Positions 62,091-64,000 of a stretch of DNA of 64,000 bases are shown here, piece after piece. The notes beneath the pieces are model-generated. The model was not told the origin of the DNA and ran no database searches. It saw nothing but the letters and a program-made list of their open reading frames with translations. Location of the stretch: NCBI RefSeq assembly GCF_004000865.1, contig NZ_BIMB01000013.1:62001-126000 (forward strand), written 5' to 3'. Origin of the DNA: Paenibacillus elgii NBRC 100335. Its GTDB lineage: Bacteria; Bacillota; Bacilli; Paenibacillales; NBRC-103111. A program made the translations under genes and the position numbers. Position 1 is the stretch's first letter; every line of letters starts with the position of its first letter.

Positions 62091-62151
62091 AAAAAAGCGC
62101 CTCCGGCCTTGCGGAATGAGCAGTTCATACTCATTCCGGGGCCGGAGGCGC
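62091..62151 (-). terminator. Long-stem terminator of the aldolase gene
   Basis: GCGCCTCCGGCC and GGCCGGAGGCGC form a 12-bp outer stem, with an inner GGAATGAG/CTCATTCC helix and six T on the minus strand. Confidence 0.93.
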
Positions 62152-62165
62152 TCTTCTGTATGCAA

Positions 62166-63029
62166 TTAGGCTCGATTCCCGCTGCCGAACAGACGGATTT
62201 TAGCTTTGACCGCCTCTTTAATCGCTTCACGGGCAGGCACCAAATAATTTCGCGGATCGTATGCTTCCGGATGGTCGTTCAAGAAGCTTCGGATCGTGGC
62301 CGTGAAGGCCATTTGATTGTCCGTATTCACATTGATTTTGGCCGTGCCGAGCGAGATCGCCCTGCGAATCTCTTCCTCGGGCAGGCCGCTTCCTCCATGC
62401 AGAACCAGAGGCAGCCCGGTCAGCTGCTGAATTTCCACCATGCGGTCAAATCCGAGCTGGGGCTGGCCGCGATACGGACCGTGCACGGAGCCGAGCGCCG
62501 GCGCCAGACAATCGATGCCGGTTTCCCGGACCAGCCGCAGGCATTCTTCGGGCACGGCATACATCGCTTCCGCCTCGTCGACCACGAGATCGTCCTCCCG
62601 GCCCGTAATCCGGCCAAGCTCGGCTTCCACGCTGACGCCCAGCGTATGTGCGGCCTGCGTCACGCTGCGGGTTACTTCGATGTTGTGCTCCAGCGAATGA
62701 TGCGACGCATCGATCATGACGGAAGTAAACCCGGCGTGAATCGCCCGAATGCACACCTCATAGGTGGAACCGTGATCCAAGTGCAGCGCGACCGGCACCG
62801 TAATGCCGTATTCCGCAACGAGCGCTTTGACCATCCCCGCGATGAACGGCAGACCGCCCATATATGGGATATACGCTTCACTCACACCGAGGATGACCGG
62901 CGACCGCTCCTCTTGCGCCGCCTGCAGAATCGCCTGCGTGAACTCCAGATTATTGAGATTGAACTGTCCGACTGCATACCGCCCGTCGAGCGCCCGCTCC
63001 AGCATGTGTTTCATGGAAACAATCGTCAT
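62166..63029 (-). CDS. Class II fructose-bisphosphate/tagatose-bisphosphate aldolase
   Basis: A 287-residue zinc aldolase. The metal-binding [11 protein letters not shown] near 85, the ASHHSLEHN segment near 110 and [11 protein letters not shown] near 210 are the family's ligand and phosphate sites, and [10 protein letters not shown] near 235 binds phosphate. It cleaves a ketose-1,6-bisphosphate to DHAP and an aldehyde. The LacI regulator 21 bp upstream suggests induction for a specific sugar, so a GatY/KbaY/IolJ-like role is as likely as central glycolysis. The start is ATG 63029. Confidence 0.92.
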   Translation of the reverse strand: MTIVSMKHMLERALDGRYAVGQFNLNNLEFTQAILQAAQEERSPVILGVSEAYIPYMGGLPFIAGMVKALVAEYGITVPVALHLDHGSTYEVCIRAIHAGFTSVMIDASHHSLEHNIEVTRSVTQAAHTLGVSVEAELGRITGREDDLVVDEAEAMYAVPEECLRLVRETGIDCLAPALGSVHGPYRGQPQLGFDRMVEIQQLTGLPLVLHGGSGLPEEEIRRAISLGTAKINVNTDNQMAFTATIRSFLNDHPEAYDPRNYLVPAREAIKEAVKAKIRLFGSGNRA

Positions 63030-63050
63030 TTCTAGCGGCTCCTTTGTTCC

Positions 63051-64000
63051 TCACTTATTCCGGTATTCGCCAGGCCGGGACACAGAGGAACGGATAACCA
63101 ACTCGGGGAGCATTACGATGCGCTGCTTGGTGGTATTTTTATCGTTGATGATGCGAATGATCAGATCGACGACCGTCTGCCCCATTTCCTGAATGGGCTG
63201 CGCAACCGTCGTTAACGGAGGATCGATGATCGTTGCCAGCAGCGTGTTGTCGAATCCGACGACGGATAAATCGCCAGGAACGGACAAGCCTCGCTCGCGA
63301 ACGGCTTGAATCACGCCGGTGGCCAGCAGATCGTTACAGGCAAAGATGGCCGTCGGCGGTTGCGGGGCGTCCAGCATTTCCCCGGCGACCTGCTTCGCGT
63401 CCGTTACTTTAAAATCGCTGATCCGCACCAGCTCCGGATTATAGGCAATGCCCGCTTCCTCCAGCGCGAACCGGTACCCCCGTATCCGTTCCTGACTGCT
63501 CATTACCAAGGTGTCCTCGGCGATGACGGCAATTTGCCGATGGCCCTGCTCAATGAGATGCGAGGCCGCCATATGCCCGCCGATGAAATCGTCCACCAGC
63601 ACGGTATCGATCGCCATGGAAGGCATATCGCGTGCAATGAGCGCAACCGGAAAGTTTTGTTTTTTCAAGTCCTTCAATATCGCATCGTTGCGTACGCCGG
63701 TGGCAATGATAATGCCGTCCACGCTTTTTTGCTTCAGCAACGAAATATTTCGTTCTTCTCTCAAAAGATTGTTGTCCGTGCTGCAAATCATGACGCTGAA
63801 GCCGAGCTCGTGCGCACGATCCTCCACACTTCTCGCGATTTCCGCAAAGAACGGGTTGGCCAAATCGGGCAACAACAAGCCGAGCGTAAAGGTTTGCTTT
63901 CCCGTCAGAGCCGAAGCCACGACGCTTGGCTGGTAATTCAACTCCTGCATGATCCGATTGACCTTGGCCCGCGTTTCCTCGCTGATGCGTCCCGTTTGAT
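63051..64000 (-). CDS. LacI-family regulator (5' end cut by the window edge)
   Basis: At least 316 residues are visible, starting TGRISEETRAKVNRIMQELNYQPS at the right edge, the end of a LacI helix-turn-helix and its hinge; only about 20-25 residues are missing. The rest is a sugar-binding-protein-like sensor (LGLLLPDLANPFFAEIARSVE to PELVIRSS). It is on the same strand as the aldolase gene, 21 bp before it, and probably controls it. The effector is unknown. Confidence 0.92.
   Translation of the reverse strand, partial: QTGRISEETRAKVNRIMQELNYQPSVVASALTGKQTFTLGLLLPDLANPFFAEIARSVEDRAHELGFSVMICSTDNNLLREERNISLLKQKSVDGIIIATGVRNDAILKDLKKQNFPVALIARDMPSMAIDTVLVDDFIGGHMAASHLIEQGHRQIAVIAEDTLVMSSQERIRGYRFALEEAGIAYNPELVRISDFKVTDAKQVAGEMLDAPQPPTAIFACNDLLATGVIQAVRERGLSVPGDLSVVGFDNTLLATIIDPPLTTVAQPIQEMGQTVVDLIIRIINDKNTTKQRIVMLPELVIRSSVSRPGEYRNK

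Noticed and set aside
1..64000. Prophage, CRISPR array, tRNA/rRNA genes or intact IS elements
   Set aside because: No phage structural or integrase genes, no regularly spaced repeats, no recognisable tRNA/rRNA and no transposase frames were seen.

Overview
The window reads as chromosome of a spore-former-type Gram-positive bacterium of the Paenibacillaceae (Paenibacillus/Cohnella-like). This rests on moderate-to-high GC coding DNA with AT-rich intergenic gaps, strong GGAGG ribosome sites with many TTG/GTG starts, SLH and LPXTG surface proteins, CcpA-type cre boxes, MsmX-like carbohydrate ABC systems and a CYP102-type fused P450. I saw no rRNA, tRNA, CRISPR array, phage or intact insertion sequence.

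Layout. 1-5.9 kb (minus): a ROK regulator and a three-gene FbpABC/AfuABC-like ABC transporter, then an exported PIG-L deacetylase cut by the left edge. 6.2-13.6 kb (plus): an LPXTG adhesin with isopeptide-type repeats, a class D sortase, a secreted transglutaminase-like protein under a c-di-GMP-I riboswitch, and a secreted protein of unknown function. 13.6-18.1 kb (minus): a two-component system followed by sqr and a CstB-type persulfide dioxygenase-rhodanese. 18.3-31.7 kb: a divergent amino-sugar locus. One arm is murR, a sugar ABC importer, a DUF624 protein, namZ, nagZ and anmK; the other is a BadF-type kinase, murQ and an Eis-like acetyltransferase. 31.9-32.8 kb: a decayed toxin-antitoxin pair and a DoxX-like gene behind tandem operators. 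32.9-39.4 kb: a 1493-residue SLH surface protein, divergent from a SARP-type response regulator and a CheY-like protein. 40-43 kb: lacI-type regulator, nagB and nagA. 43.3-51 kb: an orphan kinase, an ABC exporter, a small P-loop protein, a CYP102-like P450 and its TetR repressor. 51-56 kb: coaA, ktrB, an S41 protease and an amber-interrupted AraC gene. 56.5-64 kb: a secreted GH20 hexosaminidase, a pair of divergent genes beheaded by one deletion, a tautomerase, a class II aldolase and a LacI regulator cut by the right edge.

The strongest theme is recovery of cell-wall and chitin amino sugars. Secreted GH20 and the ABC importer would feed cytoplasmic NamZ, NagZ, AnmK, kinase and MurQ, and NagA and NagB would finish the route to fructose-6-phosphate. 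NamZ and NagZ here lack signal peptides, so cleavage appears to occur inside the cell.

The observations most worth following are: a 170-bp hairpin repeat present twice next to ABC operons; the Cys-bearing sensor kinase beside the sulfide-oxidation genes; the c-di-GMP-controlled transglutaminase next to a sortase and its substrate; a TGTTCAGA motif shared by the SLH and cheY promoters; and three recent gene lesions (toxin, AraC, hxlR/quinone reductase).
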